Shown piece after piece: positions 9,284 to 16,921 of a stretch of DNA of 43,644 bases. The position numbers were made by a program, and so were the translations under genes. Source of the stretch: Flavobacterium sp. UGB4466 (GTDB taxonomy: Bacteria > Bacteroidota > Bacteroidia > Flavobacteriales > Flavobacteriaceae). The stretch covers positions 1 through 43,644 of the forward strand of contig NZ_CAGKLC010000034.1 of the NCBI RefSeq assembly GCF_903469665.1. Direction: 5' to 3'. How positions within the stretch are numbered: position 1 is the first letter of the stretch; every line of letters begins with the position of its first letter. Below the pieces are notes generated by a model. That model saw only the letters and a list, made by a program, of their open reading frames with translations, ran no database searches and was not told the DNA's origin.

Positions 9284-10174
9284 ATGATGAAATTGTACTT
9301 ATTGTTTTTTTTGTATGCCATTAGTTTTAGTAGTTTTTCTCAGAACAACGTGCTGGTTTTTCAGTCCGATTTTGGGTTGAAAGATGGAGCAGTATCAGCA
9401 ATGAAAGGTGTGGCAATAGGAGTTTCAACAGATTTAAAAATATTTGATCTGACCCACGAAATTCCGGCATACAATATTTGGGAGGCCGCGTATCGCTTGT
9501 CACAAGCCGCACAGTACTATCCTGCAGGAACTGTATTTGTATCTGTTTGTGATCCGGGAGTGGGAACCGCAAGACATTCTGTAGTTTTACTCACCAAATC
9601 AGGACATTATTTTGTGACTCCCGATAACGGAACCTTGACTTTAATTGCAGAACAACTTGGGATTCAGGAAATTCGCGAAATTGATGAAGTACAAAACCGT
9701 CGCCAAAATTCAAATGAATCGTATACCTTTCATGGACGCGATGTATATGCTTTTACCGGAGCACGTTTAGCTTCAAAAACGATTACATTTGAAGAAGTAG
9801 GACCTAAGCTGCCTAATGAAGTGGTGAAAATTGATTATCAGAAACCGGTTTTAGAAAATGGAGTTATTAAGGGCGGTATTCCGGTTTTGGATATTCAATA
9901 TGGAAATGTATGGACAAATATCGATAAAAAGACCGCTGAAAAATTAGGCTTGAAAGCGGGAGATGTCGTGAGAGTTCAGGTTTTTAATGGTGCTGAAAAA
10001 GTATACGAAGGAAAACTAAAGTTAGTAAATACATTTGGTGAAGCAGTAATTGGTACAGCTGTTTGTTACTTCAACAGTCTTTTAAACTTCTCGATTGCAG
10101 TCAATCAGGGGAATTTTTCAGAAAAGTATAAAGTGTTTAGCGGAGCTCATTGGAGTATTTTGCTAAGCAGATAA
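9284..10174 (+). CDS. SAM hydrolase / DUF62 family, with signal peptide
   Basis: This 296-residue member of the S-adenosyl-L-methionine hydroxide adenosyltransferase (DUF62) family is expected to split SAM with water into adenosine and methionine. Family residues are present: Asp and Arg in DPGVGTARHSVV, the TPDNGTLT stretch, and His in FHGRDVYAFTGARLA. The first ~20 residues (MKLYLLFFLYAISFSSFSQ) form a clear Sec signal peptide, which is unexpected for an enzyme whose substrate is cytosolic. Two adjacent ATG codons (9284, 9287) could serve as start, and both keep the signal. The gene is single and followed by a terminator. Fluorinase-type activity is unlikely, since the characteristic insertion is not seen. 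Confidence 0.88.
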   Translation: MMKLYLLFFLYAISFSSFSQNNVLVFQSDFGLKDGAVSAMKGVAIGVSTDLKIFDLTHEIPAYNIWEAAYRLSQAAQYYPAGTVFVSVCDPGVGTARHSVVLLTKSGHYFVTPDNGTLTLIAEQLGIQEIREIDEVQNRRQNSNESYTFHGRDVYAFTGARLASKTITFEEVGPKLPNEVVKIDYQKPVLENGVIKGGIPVLDIQYGNVWTNIDKKTAEKLGLKAGDVVRVQVFNGAEKVYEGKLKLVNTFGEAVIGTAVCYFNSLLNFSIAVNQGNFSEKYKVFSGAHWSILLSR

Positions 10175-10178
10175 AATA

Positions 10179-10205
10179 AAAAACCGCCCATCTAGGCGGT
10201 TTTTT
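10179..10205 (+). terminator. Terminator after SAM hydrolase gene
   Basis: AACCGCC / GGCGGTT (10182-10188 and 10195-10201) with a 6-base loop is flanked by A-run and T-run. It can act in both directions and also serves the convergent minus-strand gene. Confidence 0.85.
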
Positions 10206-10285
10206 GACTTTATGGATTTTGCTCTCGGACAATTTCAGAGGAAATACGGCTTTAAATAAAACTTGTATTTTCTTATCCGTTGCGC

Positions 10286-10816
10286 TTACTGTAAATTGAA
10301 TGAAGCTCCTAAACTAAAAGTTGCCTGATTGTTTAAATGATCAAATACATCCTTGTTGTTTCCGTATTTTGCAATTGGAAATCCAATCTCTGTGAAAACA
10401 CCAAATCCGTCCGTAAAGAAATAACGTCCGCCAACATGACCTCCAAAGTTGCGCAATCCTAAACTTAAACCAGGGTAAATATCCAATTGTTTAACCCCGA
10501 TGACACTGCTTAGGTTAGCATTAATTCTGGCTTTAGCATCAAAACGGTCACTAAAGTCAGGTTTTAAATCAGTGTATGGAGTTGGATTGTTATGATAGAA
10601 ACCATTAAAGTTGTCTACTCCTAATAAATAATTGGCTACAAAGCCAAAAGAGAAATTTTCTCCAAGACCAAAATCTACCGAACCCTGAATTCCAGAACCG
10701 CCATTTTGTATGTTAGCACCAACACTCACTTTAATATCTCCTTTTCCTTTAAAAGCCTCTTGTGCTTGTGTGAATCCAAATGATACTAAAAACAAAAGTG
10801 TAATTACCTTTTTCAT
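10286..10816 (-). CDS. Small outer-membrane beta-barrel-like protein (DUF6646-like)
   Basis: This 176-residue exported protein has a classic signal peptide (MKKVITLLFLVSFGFTQAQ). The rest consists of alternating short beta-strand-like segments rich in Gly, Phe and Asn (for example NFSFGFVANYLLG, VGGRYFFTDGFGVFTEIG) and ends in a hydrophobic/aromatic pattern (FSLGASFNLQ) as in outer-membrane barrels. It resembles the flavobacterial DUF6646 proteins, whose function is unknown. A -7-like TATTTTTG lies about 31 bases upstream, overlapping the upstream intergenic gap. The family name is from memory and tentative; the barrel-like, exported nature is seen. Confidence 0.75.
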   Translation of the reverse strand: MKKVITLLFLVSFGFTQAQEAFKGKGDIKVSVGANIQNGGSGIQGSVDFGLGENFSFGFVANYLLGVDNFNGFYHNNPTPYTDLKPDFSDRFDAKARINANLSSVIGVKQLDIYPGLSLGLRNFGGHVGGRYFFTDGFGVFTEIGFPIAKYGNNKDVFDHLNNQATFSLGASFNLQ

Positions 10817-10846
10817 AAATATAAATTTTAATTATTTTTTAAAGTG

Positions 10847-10854
10847 CAAAAATA
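10847..10854 (-). promoter_or_regulatory. -7 promoter element for the DUF6646-like gene
   Basis: TATTTTTG on the minus strand matches the Bacteroidota -7 consensus TAnnTTTG, 31 bases before the start codon. No clear TTTG -33 box is found at the right distance. Confidence 0.4.
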
Positions 10855-10867
10855 GTATTTTTAGGAG

Positions 10868-11602
10868 TTAATTCCTACCTTTTTCAGAGAAATACAGTTC
10901 ATTTAACGGTTCGCTCTGCCAGAAATCTTTAGTGTCGACGTTTAAAATAGTCAACGGGCCTTTAAAAGCGGCACCAGTATCAACGTTCCATATATTTGCT
11001 TTTTGTACAGGTGTTGTTTCGCCAATTCGGGTCACAGGAGTATGTCCGATATAGATTTCTTTATACAACGTAAAACGCTTAGGATAAAGTACATCACCGA
11101 TTTTTAAAGTAGGATCTAACGAAAGAGCCGTTTCCCAAAGTGTTCTGTCCCAATAGAATAATTTTGGAAAATATTCATATTTGACGCCATTCAGATTGGT
11201 AAAACCTGCGTGAACAAATAATCGGTTTTGATCGTCAAGGTAATAGTCTTCCAATGATTCGAGGAAAGCGATATGTGTCTGTTTTTCTTCCGTACTCAGT
11301 TTTTCGTAAGCCAGAACAGTCGCTTCACCACCATGTTTGAACCATAAAGTTTCGTCAACGTCTTCTGTTTTGCTTTTAAACCAGGACAAAAGCAGTTCAT
11401 CGTGATTTCCTCTGATGCAAATGCAATTTTGCTTACTTTTTAAGTCCATTAAATATTCAATTACTTGCGGAGATTGGCTCCATCCGTCAACATAATCGCC
11501 TAAAAAAATAAGAGTATCTTGTGTGGTAACTTTGGCTTTTTTCATCACTTGTTCAAGCGCGAGTAATCCGCCGTGTATGTCGCCTATAACAAATGTTCGC
11601 AT
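10868..11602 (-). CDS. Serine/threonine-type metallophosphoesterase
   Basis: A 244-residue calcineurin-like phosphoesterase of the bacterial PrpA/ApaH type. The three metal-binding blocks are intact: GDIHGG (Asp8, His10), GDYVDGW and RGNHDE. Later histidines occur in VHAGFTN and IGHTP. The two-metal centre hydrolyses phosphoesters; the substrate may be a phosphoprotein or a dinucleotide such as Ap4A. It has no signal peptide, so it is cytoplasmic. It is divergent from dinB across a 240-base spacer. Which substrate is used cannot be told from sequence. Confidence 0.88.
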   Translation of the reverse strand: MRTFVIGDIHGGLLALEQVMKKAKVTTQDTLIFLGDYVDGWSQSPQVIEYLMDLKSKQNCICIRGNHDELLLSWFKSKTEDVDETLWFKHGGEATVLAYEKLSTEEKQTHIAFLESLEDYYLDDQNRLFVHAGFTNLNGVKYEYFPKLFYWDRTLWETALSLDPTLKIGDVLYPKRFTLYKEIYIGHTPVTRIGETTPVQKANIWNVDTGAAFKGPLTILNVDTKDFWQSEPLNELYFSEKGRN

Positions 11603-11625
11603 TTTAATTCTTTAATGTAGAAATA

Positions 11626-11633
11626 CAAAAATA
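11626..11633 (-). promoter_or_regulatory. -7 promoter element for the phosphoesterase gene
   Basis: TATTTTTG on the minus strand lies 24 bases before the start codon. A matching -33 box is not obvious. Confidence 0.4.
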
Positions 11634-11700
11634 ACGAAAAGGATTCGTTTGAGACTATTAACTTGAGAATCTTTACAAAGGGTGTGATTTGAATTGTTAT

Positions 11701-11774
11701 ATGTGAAATGTGAGATGTGGAATGTAAAATGTGAAATTTGGAATTTGGAATTTGGAATTTGAGATTTGGAATGA
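11701..11774. repeat. Short degenerate tandem repeat (GTGAAAT / AATTTGG units)
   Basis: A run of 7-10-base degenerate units (ATGTGAAATGTGAGATGTGG, then AATTTGG repeated) lies between the divergent phosphoesterase and dinB genes. The unit AATTTGG is repeated at least three times in register. It looks like slipped-strand microsatellite DNA, and an open reading frame through it is an artefact. Confidence 0.7.
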
Positions 11775-11841
11775 ATTTTAAGGGGTTATTTTTATGATTA
11801 TTTTCGACGCATTTTGTGCCTTTCCTCTTTAAATTTGTAGT

Positions 11842-12924
11842 ATGTCTGAAACGCCTACATATCGAAAAATCATTCATATTGATATGGATGCTTTTTATGC
11901 TTCAGTAGAGCAGATGGATAATCCCGCTTTGCGCGGAAAACCTGTTGCTGTTGGCGGATCGGAGAATAGAGGCGTAGTCTCGGCTGCGAGTTACGAAGCG
12001 CGAAAGTTTGGTGTACGAAGTGCCATAAGTGGTGTTCTGGCCAAAAAATATTGTCCGGAAATTATTTTCGTTCGTCCGCGATTTGAGCGTTACAAAGAGA
12101 TCTCGAATAAAATTCATAAAATATTTCATGACTACACCGATCTGGTTGAACCTCTTTCGCTGGACGAAGCTTATCTTGATGTGACACAAAACAAGAAAGG
12201 CAACCCAAGCGCAAGTTTGCTTGCACAGGAAATTAGACTCCGAATTTTGAATGAAGTAGGGCTCACGGCCTCTGCGGGAATTTCGATTAATAAGTTTGTA
12301 GCGAAAATTGCATCGGATGTTAACAAACCAAATGGACAGAAAACCGTTAATCCGGACGAGGTTTTAAGCTTTTTGGAAGAACTGCCCATTCGGAAGTTTT
12401 ATGGTGTTGGAAAAGTGACCACCGAAAAAATGTACCAATTGGGAATCTTTACAGGAGCAGATCTTAAGAGCAAAGAAGTAGCGTTTTTGGAGAAACATTT
12501 CGGAAAATCGGGGGCTTTTTATTACAATGTGGTTCGCGGAATTCATAATAGTGAAGTAAAAGCGTCTCGTGTAACTAAGTCAGTTGCGGCAGAGCACACC
12601 TTCGATGTCAACTTATCCTCTGAAATTTTTATGCTCGAACAGCTTGAAAAGATTGCAGCATCTTTAGAAAAACGATTAAAAAAGTATAACATCTCGGGTA
12701 AGACCGTGACGCTTAAAATCAAATACAGCGATTTTACGCAACAAACACGCAGTAAAACGCTGCCATACTTTATTTCCGATAAAAGTTTGATTTTAGAGAC
12801 TGTAGAGGAGCTTCTGTATCAGGAACGAATGAAAGATTCGGTTCGATTGCTTGGCATTTCTCTGAACAATCTAAATACAGAAGAAAAAAAGGCAGTAGTA
12901 GTACAACTTAAATTTTCCTTCTAA
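11842..12924 (+). CDS. dinB: DNA polymerase IV (Y-family)
   Basis: This 360-residue Y-family translesion polymerase extends primers past damaged bases at low fidelity. Catalytic carboxylates are seen in HIDMDAFYASVEQ and SLDEAYLDVT, the helix-hairpin region (LPIRKFYGVGKVTTEKM) follows, and a little-finger domain completes it. The last residues QLKFSF match the beta-clamp binding motif expected at the C-terminus of Pol IV. A TAAATTTG (11830-11837) sits only five bases before the start codon. If it is a -7 box, the mRNA would be almost leaderless, but I find no suitably spaced TTTG. No SOS operator is recognised. Confidence 0.95.
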   Translation: MSETPTYRKIIHIDMDAFYASVEQMDNPALRGKPVAVGGSENRGVVSAASYEARKFGVRSAISGVLAKKYCPEIIFVRPRFERYKEISNKIHKIFHDYTDLVEPLSLDEAYLDVTQNKKGNPSASLLAQEIRLRILNEVGLTASAGISINKFVAKIASDVNKPNGQKTVNPDEVLSFLEELPIRKFYGVGKVTTEKMYQLGIFTGADLKSKEVAFLEKHFGKSGAFYYNVVRGIHNSEVKASRVTKSVAAEHTFDVNLSSEIFMLEQLEKIAASLEKRLKKYNISGKTVTLKIKYSDFTQQTRSKTLPYFISDKSLILETVEELLYQERMKDSVRLLGISLNNLNTEEKKAVVVQLKFSF

Positions 12925-13023
12925 TTGCATTAAGGAATAATTAAATCATGTAATTTGTTCTTTTATGATGAATTTTCTTTCTACCTTTGAGAGTAACAGT
13001 ACATTAACATTGAATCATTCACA

Positions 13024-13521
13024 ATGAAAACGAATAAATTTGAAGAAGTTTCTCATCGTAATTCAGTCCCTATTATGGCTTGGGATTTTCATTGTGAACA
13101 TTTAAAAGAATTAAAAGCGATTCTTACGGATGTAAAGAAAGTGAATAAAATTTCGACTCAGTTTATCTGGGACGCTAAAAATCTGGAAATTGAAGAACGG
13201 ATAAAAAATGAAGTAGTTCTGGTTACCGATTTGGATTTGAAGATCGTTTTTGCTTCAAATGGAATCAGAAAAATGACAGGTTATAAGGAAGAAGAAGTTT
13301 TGGGTAAAACTCCGAAGATGTTTCAGGGACCGGCAACTTCAAAAGTAGTACTTAAAGAAATAAAAGAAGCCATTCAGCAACGAATTCCTTTTGAAAAAAC
13401 AATTGAAAACTACAGAAAAGATGGCAGAACTTATAAATGTAAAATCAATGCACTTCCTGTTTTTAATTTAAAAGGACAGTTGTCGCATTTCATTGCTTTC
13501 GAAAGTGAAGAATTGGGCTAA
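13024..13521 (+). CDS. LOV-like PAS domain protein without photoactive cysteine
   Basis: A 165-residue protein made of a ~60-residue N-terminal segment and a single PAS domain (about 63-160) with no kinase, GGDEF or HTH output. The sequence GKTPKMFQGPATS aligns with the LOV flavin-binding motif GRNCRFLQGPETD, but the photoactive Cys is Pro97. The downstream YRKDGRTYKCKINALPV is also LOV/PAS-typical. It may still bind a flavin, or sense through protein contact. Being a stand-alone sensor domain, it probably works through a partner encoded elsewhere. A TACCTTTG (12982-12989) in its leader is a plausible -7 box. Confidence 0.8.
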   Translation: MKTNKFEEVSHRNSVPIMAWDFHCEHLKELKAILTDVKKVNKISTQFIWDAKNLEIEERIKNEVVLVTDLDLKIVFASNGIRKMTGYKEEEVLGKTPKMFQGPATSKVVLKEIKEAIQQRIPFEKTIENYRKDGRTYKCKINALPVFNLKGQLSHFIAFESEELG

Positions 13522-13656
13522 GGTTCTAAGATTCTGAGGTACTAAGACGCAAAGGTTCAAAGGATAATACTTAGTAAAAACAAAACCGCCCTAAGGCGGT
13601 TTTTTATTGTTTAAGAAGACTTAGAATCTTAGTATCTCAGTACCTTAGAACCTTAG
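13518..13656. repeat. Long imperfect inverted repeat between stop codons
   Basis: CTAAGGTTCTAAGATTCTGA (start of the arm 13518-13546) is mirrored by TACCTTAGAACCTTAG and related sequence at 13620-13656. The element begins at the stop codon of the PAS gene and ends two bases before the fumarase stop codon, with a terminator hairpin nested in the middle. CTAAG / CTTAG motifs recur within each arm. It looks like a dispersed intergenic repeat. Confidence 0.7.
13582..13605. terminator. Bidirectional terminator between PAS gene and fumarase
   Basis: AACCGCC / GGCGGTT with a CTAA loop, A-run on the left and T-run on the right, is placed between two convergent genes. Confidence 0.8.
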
Positions 13657-13657
13657 T

Positions 13658-15262
13658 CTACAGATTTTCAAAAAAATCATTTCCTTTATCATCCGTAATA
13701 ATAAAAGCCGGGAAATCTTTAACGGTAATTTTACGAACCGCTTCCATTCCTAATTCTTCAAAATCTACGACTTCAACTTTTAGGATGTTGTCTTGTGCTA
13801 AAATAGCGGCAGGACCTCCAATAGAACCTAGATAGAATCCGCCATATTTTTTACAGGCATCTGTTACCTGTTTGGTACGGTTTCCTTTGGCCAGCATGAT
13901 CATACTGCCTCCATGTTTTTGAAACTCGTCTACATAAACGTCCATACGTCCCGCAGTGGTCGGTCCAAAACTTCCTGAAGCCATTCCTTCGGGTGTTTTT
14001 GCAGGTCCGGCGTAATAAACAGGATGATTTTTAAAGTACTCCGGCATCGGTTTACCAGCTTCCAATAATTCCATGATTTTGGCATGTGCAATATCACGGG
14101 CTACAATTACAGTTCCGTTAAGTTTTAAACGGGTTTTAATTGGATATTGAGATAATTTGGCCAGAATATCGGCCATCGGCTGATCTAAATCAATTTCAAC
14201 AGGCGCTTCTAAGTGCGGGGCTGTTTCCGGTAAAAATTGCTTTGGATTTACTTCCAATTGTTCCACGAAGATTCCGTCTTTGGTAATCTTCCCTTTAATA
14301 TTTCTGTCGGCTGAACAAGAAACTCCCAATCCAACCGGACAAGAAGCTGCGTGACGAGGCAAACGAATTACACGAACGTCATGCGTGAAATATTTTCCAC
14401 CAAACTGAGCACCAATAGCACTTTCCTGACAGATTTTCTGAACACGCTCTTCCCATTCTAAATCACGAAACGCCTGACCGGCCATATTTCCTGAAGTTGG
14501 CAGGTTGTCATAATAACCGGCAGAGGCTTTTTTTACAGCACTTAGATTTGCTTCCGCAGAAGTTCCTCCAATTACTAAAGCCAGGTGATACGGAGGACAA
14601 GCCGATGTTCCTAAATCTTTGATTTTCGTACGGATGAAAGCATCCATAGATTTATCATTTAATAAAGATTTTGTTTGTTGGTACAAGTAGGTTTTATTCG
14701 CAGAGCCGCCACCTTTTGCCATGAATAAAAACTCGTAAGAAGCTCCTTTTTTGGCGTAGATATCAATTTGCGCCGGAAGATTTGAGCCTGAATTTTTTTC
14801 TTCAAACATCGAAATCGGAACAATTTGAGAATAACGAAGGTTGCGCTTTTGATACGTATTGAAAATTCCTCTGCTTAACCATTCAGCATCATCAACACCT
14901 GTAAAAATGCTTTCCCCTTTTTTTGCCATTACAATAGCCGTTCCGGTATCCTGACAGCTTGGTAACTGACCTTCGGCAGCAACAGATGCATTTTGCAATA
15001 AATTATAAGCTACAAAACGATCGTTATCTGTAGCTTCTGGATCGTCAAGAATATTTCTTAATTTTTGTAAATGCGTTGTTCTAAGCATGAACGAAACATC
15101 CGTAAGGGCTTCTTCAGCCAATAATTCTAATCCTTTTGGGTCAACAGTTAAAACTTCACGTTGTCCAAATTGCTCTACTTTTACAAAATCGGAAGTGATT
15201 TTGCGGTATTGCGTATCATCCTTCAAAATAGGATAAGGGTCCTGGTATATAAAATCAATCAT
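13658..15262 (-). CDS. fumA: Class I fumarate hydratase (Fe-S)
   Basis: This 534-residue oxygen-sensitive [4Fe-4S] fumarase interconverts fumarate and malate in the TCA cycle. The three cluster ligands are present: Cys103 (LPSCQDTGT), Cys222 (GTSACPPYH) and Cys316 ([11 protein letters not shown]). Their spacing is the same as in E. coli FumA. The C-terminal part has the typical [16 protein letters not shown] and the closing domain with [13 protein letters not shown]. Length matches the single-chain class I type. A TAACTTTG -7 element lies 15 bases before the start codon. Confidence 0.95.
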   Translation of the reverse strand: MIDFIYQDPYPILKDDTQYRKITSDFVKVEQFGQREVLTVDPKGLELLAEEALTDVSFMLRTTHLQKLRNILDDPEATDNDRFVAYNLLQNASVAAEGQLPSCQDTGTAIVMAKKGESIFTGVDDAEWLSRGIFNTYQKRNLRYSQIVPISMFEEKNSGSNLPAQIDIYAKKGASYEFLFMAKGGGSANKTYLYQQTKSLLNDKSMDAFIRTKIKDLGTSACPPYHLALVIGGTSAEANLSAVKKASAGYYDNLPTSGNMAGQAFRDLEWEERVQKICQESAIGAQFGGKYFTHDVRVIRLPRHAASCPVGLGVSCSADRNIKGKITKDGIFVEQLEVNPKQFLPETAPHLEAPVEIDLDQPMADILAKLSQYPIKTRLKLNGTVIVARDIAHAKIMELLEAGKPMPEYFKNHPVYYAGPAKTPEGMASGSFGPTTAGRMDVYVDEFQKHGGSMIMLAKGNRTKQVTDACKKYGGFYLGSIGGPAAILAQDNILKVEVVDFEELGMEAVRKITVKDFPAFIITDDKGNDFFENL

Positions 15263-15276
15263 TGTTTTGTTTTTTA

Positions 15277-15284
15277 CAAAGTTA
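15277..15284 (-). promoter_or_regulatory. -7 promoter element for fumarase
   Basis: TAACTTTG on the minus strand is an exact TAnnTTTG match located 15 bases before the start codon, implying a very short leader. A TTTG -33 box is not evident. Confidence 0.4.
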
Positions 15285-15333
15285 GAAATTATTTACCTAA
15301 GAAAGAATTTGAATAAGGTCCGTTTTTGATCCT

Positions 15334-16065
15334 TTATTTTTGACTGTGGAATTCATCAAAACTCATTTTTTTCTCAAAATAGGTTTGGTTTTCCTTGGTA
15401 AGCAGCTGCTTTTGCCACTGATTTCCAATCAAGCGAAAAATCGTTGAATCGGAGTATTTAACAGTTCCCATATTCTCGTCATTGTCATCGGGTTCAAAGA
15501 AAACTGTTTTGCAGTAAAAGGAATCCGGATCCGTTTTTGCAGAAGGATTTCCGAATTCAACCCAGCCGCCCCAGCCACTATCGGACATGCTTGACCATTC
15601 GTGAACCAATTGTATGTTTTTATTTTTCAGATAATATAAATAGTTGTTCTGACTATAACCGCAAGCAGGATATCCAAAACTAAGATGAACAAACGGAGAG
15701 TTTTTAGTTGCGGCTGAAGTCAGTCCAAGAGAAGCTCCCCATTCTGAACCTTTTTCGATCCCTTTAATCGAGATTTTTGAAGAAACAGTTTTGGTTTTAT
15801 TTTGATAAAAATCAAGTTGGTAATTTCCGGTTATGATACTGTCTTTATCTGCCTTTTGGCTGATAAGATGCGCAAGAATATAGCTGTTTGCTGAGATTTC
15901 TTCCTCATCGCTGATTGTTATGGTATCCGTTTTTAAGAATTTTTCTTTAGCGGGAATTGCATTTTCAACTTTGTTTTCAGAATGGACACCTACTATCTGC
16001 GATTCGGATTTTGGTTTTTGACAGGCTATTAAAAGCGATAAAAGAAAAAGGTATTGTGGCTTCAT
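15334..16065 (-). CDS. Hypothetical lipoprotein
   Basis: A 243-residue protein that I do not recognise. The N-terminus MKPQYLFLLSLLIACQK is a lipoprotein signal with the lipobox LLIAC, so Cys15 should be lipidated. Aligned below it are acidic and Ser-rich residues and a globular region with several Trp and Gly (WGASLG, SGWGGWVEFG), suggesting a beta-rich periplasmic or surface domain. It follows fumarase's promoter region on the same strand and lies next to the REP array. No enzymatic motif is visible. Confidence 0.7.
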   Translation of the reverse strand: MKPQYLFLLSLLIACQKPKSESQIVGVHSENKVENAIPAKEKFLKTDTITISDEEEISANSYILAHLISQKADKDSIITGNYQLDFYQNKTKTVSSKISIKGIEKGSEWGASLGLTSAATKNSPFVHLSFGYPACGYSQNNYLYYLKNKNIQLVHEWSSMSDSGWGGWVEFGNPSAKTDPDSFYCKTVFFEPDDNDENMGTVKYSDSTIFRLIGNQWQKQLLTKENQTYFEKKMSFDEFHSQK

Positions 16066-16124
16066 GGTTTGTTATTTTTTAGGCTTTGATTAAATGGCTC
16101 TTATTTTAATATGGTTTTTTTATT

Positions 16125-16921
16125 GATCAACGGATTAAAATCCGTTGCTACAAAATAGGTCATTCCTACGGAATTTTTAATCTTTAAGAAAGTGCCTTCG
16201 GCTCGACCAATATTGTAGGGCCGGATTTTAATCCGGTTTAAAAATATTCGACAATGGGGTTTAAAGATCCATCGGATCGGTTTATATTTTTAGGTTTTGC
16301 GAAAGATCGCATTTAATATGTTTCGTTCCTATGGAACTTTTTGAATTATGGTTTTTTCATTGATCAACGGATTAAAATCCGTTGCTACAAAATAGGTCAT
16401 TCCTACGGAATTTGTAATTTTTAAGAAAGTGCCTTCGGCTCGACCAATATTGTAGGGCCGGATTTTAATCCGGTTTAAAAATATTCGATAAGGGGATTTA
16501 AAGATCCATCAGATCGGTTTATATTTTTAGGTTTTGTAAAGTATAGCATTTTAATATGTTTCGTTCCTATGGAACTTTTTGAATTATGGTTGTTTCATTG
16601 ATCAACGGATTAAAATCCGTTGCTACAAAATAGGTCATTCCTACGGAATTTGTAATCTTTAAGAAAGAGCCTTGGGCTCGACCAATATTGTAGGGCCGGA
16701 TTTTAATCCGGTTTAAAAAATATTCGACAACGAGGTTTAAAGATCCATCGGATCGGTTCATATTTTTAGGTTTTGCAAAAGATCGCATTTAATATGTTTC
16801 GTTCCTATGGAACTTTTTGAATTATGGTCGTTTTATCGATCAACGGATTGAAATCCGTTGCTACAAAATACCCCATTCCTACGGAATTTTACAATCTTTG
16901 ATCACGAGACTTCGGATCGGT
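16125..16921. repeat. REPIN-like tandem array, 3 full units and 1 partial (~238 bp each)
   Basis: Units start at 16125, 16362, 16600 and 16838 (spacing 237, 238, 238). Each full unit carries two REP-like hairpins in inverted orientation: AACGGATTaaAATCCGTT followed by CTAC, then about 60 bases further GTAG-GG-CCGGATTttAATCCGG. Hairpin pairs lie at 16129-16151/16215-16236, 16366-16388/16452-16473 and 16604-16626/16690-16711. The last unit has only the first hairpin (16842-16864). On its own strand each hairpin has GTAG at its 5' foot. Smaller hairpins with 3-base loops follow in each unit (TTCCtacGGAA, GCCttcGGC, GATCCatcGGATC, GTTCCtatGGAAC). The array touches the stop codon of the adjacent transposase. 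Confidence 0.9.

Noticed and set aside
9284..10174. Fluorinase/chlorinase
   Set aside because: Only the DUF62 hydrolase motifs are visible; I see no halogenase-specific insertion, and no halometabolite genes are nearby.
11584..11877. 97-residue minus-strand frame over the microsatellite upstream of dinB
   Set aside because: Composed of repeat translations (for example repeats of Pro-Asn-Ser-Lys-Phe) and overlaps both flanking genes.
16567..16788. 73-residue minus-strand reading frame
   Set aside because: It lies wholly within the REP array and merely translates repeats.
16125..16921. CRISPR array
   Set aside because: Repeats are ~238 bases, near identical along their full length with no unique spacers, and no cas gene is present.
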